From positions 1 to 14,021 of the forward strand of contig JAUNAY010000017.1 in the NCBI GenBank assembly GCA_030527385.1: a stretch of 14,021 nt of DNA, given 5' to 3'. The notes beneath the pieces are model-generated. The model did no database searches. It worked only from the letters and a program-made list of their open reading frames with translations, and had not been told where the DNA came from. Positions 13,953 through 14,021 of the stretch are shown piece after piece. A program made the position numbers and the translations under genes. This DNA is from Fusobacterium sp. (GTDB lineage Bacteria; Fusobacteriota; Fusobacteriia; Fusobacteriales; Fusobacteriaceae). Each line of letters opens with the position of its first letter. Position 1 is the first letter of the stretch.

Positions 13953-14021
13953 CTATTTTTTTAGAATTTCAACAAGTTCTTTTTTATATTTATCTAAATT
14001 ATTTACAAGATCTTCTACTTG
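13953..14021 (-). CDS. C-terminal fragment of an unidentified upstream gene
   Basis: An open frame enters from the right edge and ends at TAG (13955-13953). The visible 22 residues run from QVEDLVNNLDKY to KKELVEILKK. They form an amphipathic, charged helix with heptad-like Leu/Val/Ile spacing, suggesting a coiled-coil or helical C-terminus. The family cannot be recognised from this much. No terminator is seen between its stop and the pyr promoter, so transcription from this gene may run into the pyr leader and its attenuator. Confidence 0.6.
   Translation of the reverse strand, partial: QVEDLVNNLDKYKKELVEILKK

Noticed and set aside
1..14021. CRISPR arrays, insertion sequences, tRNA or rRNA genes
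   Set aside because: No regularly spaced repeats, transposase motifs, terminal inverted repeats or clover-leaf sequences were seen. Intergenic regions are short and accounted for by promoters, leaders and terminators.

Overview
The window is a very AT-rich stretch of bacterial chromosome. Genes are tightly packed, have strong AGGAGG-type ribosome binding sites and use only TAA/TAG stops. The low G+C, protein character and gene set suggest an anaerobic Fusobacterium-like organism. That assignment is an inference; no rRNA or other marker is present.

Layout. (1) 1-385, minus: N-terminal part of a probable SAM-dependent methyltransferase, leaving the window on the left. (2) 538-2658, plus: a Zn/Cd/Pb-type P1B ATPase, transcribed divergently from it; 386-537 holds both promoters and a tandem TATAGGG repeat. 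(3) A bidirectional terminator at 2662-2691 separates it from the convergent class I aminotransferase (2692-3879, minus). (4) 4043-5248, minus: a glutamate-transporter-fold (DAACS) symporter with altered ion and substrate motifs. (5) 5404-7998, minus: a P2A cation ATPase. Its 5' leader carries a yybP-ykoY manganese riboswitch (about 8112-8199) with an overlapping intrinsic terminator, so this 'calcium ATPase' is most likely a Mn2+ (and/or Ca2+) exporter. (6) 8255-13678, minus: a six-gene de novo UMP operon transcribed pyrB-pyrK-pyrD-pyrF-pyrC-pyrE, with short gaps or 7-8 nt overlaps. It encodes every step from carbamoyl phosphate to UMP; carAB and pyrR are not in the window. (7) 13953-14021, minus: the last 22 codons of an unidentified upstream gene.

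The most interesting element is the pyr leader (13679-13920). A promoter is followed by a strong Shine-Dalgarno, a 45-codon Phe/Tyr-rich leader ORF (13736-13873) written in very U-rich RNA, and an intrinsic terminator (13708-13754) that overlaps the end of the leader ORF. The leader stop codon lies inside the hairpin. This is the architecture of the UTP-sensing pyrL-pyrBI attenuator of enterobacteria, rather than the PyrR system usual in low-GC Gram-positives. In the same operon, PyrB carries a C-terminal Cys4 zinc domain resembling the zinc domain of PyrI, without the PyrI nucleotide-binding domain.

The window therefore combines metal homeostasis (two P-type ATPases, one riboswitch-controlled), one amino acid or dicarboxylate transporter, one aminotransferase, and a pyrimidine operon with an apparent coupled transcription-translation attenuator.
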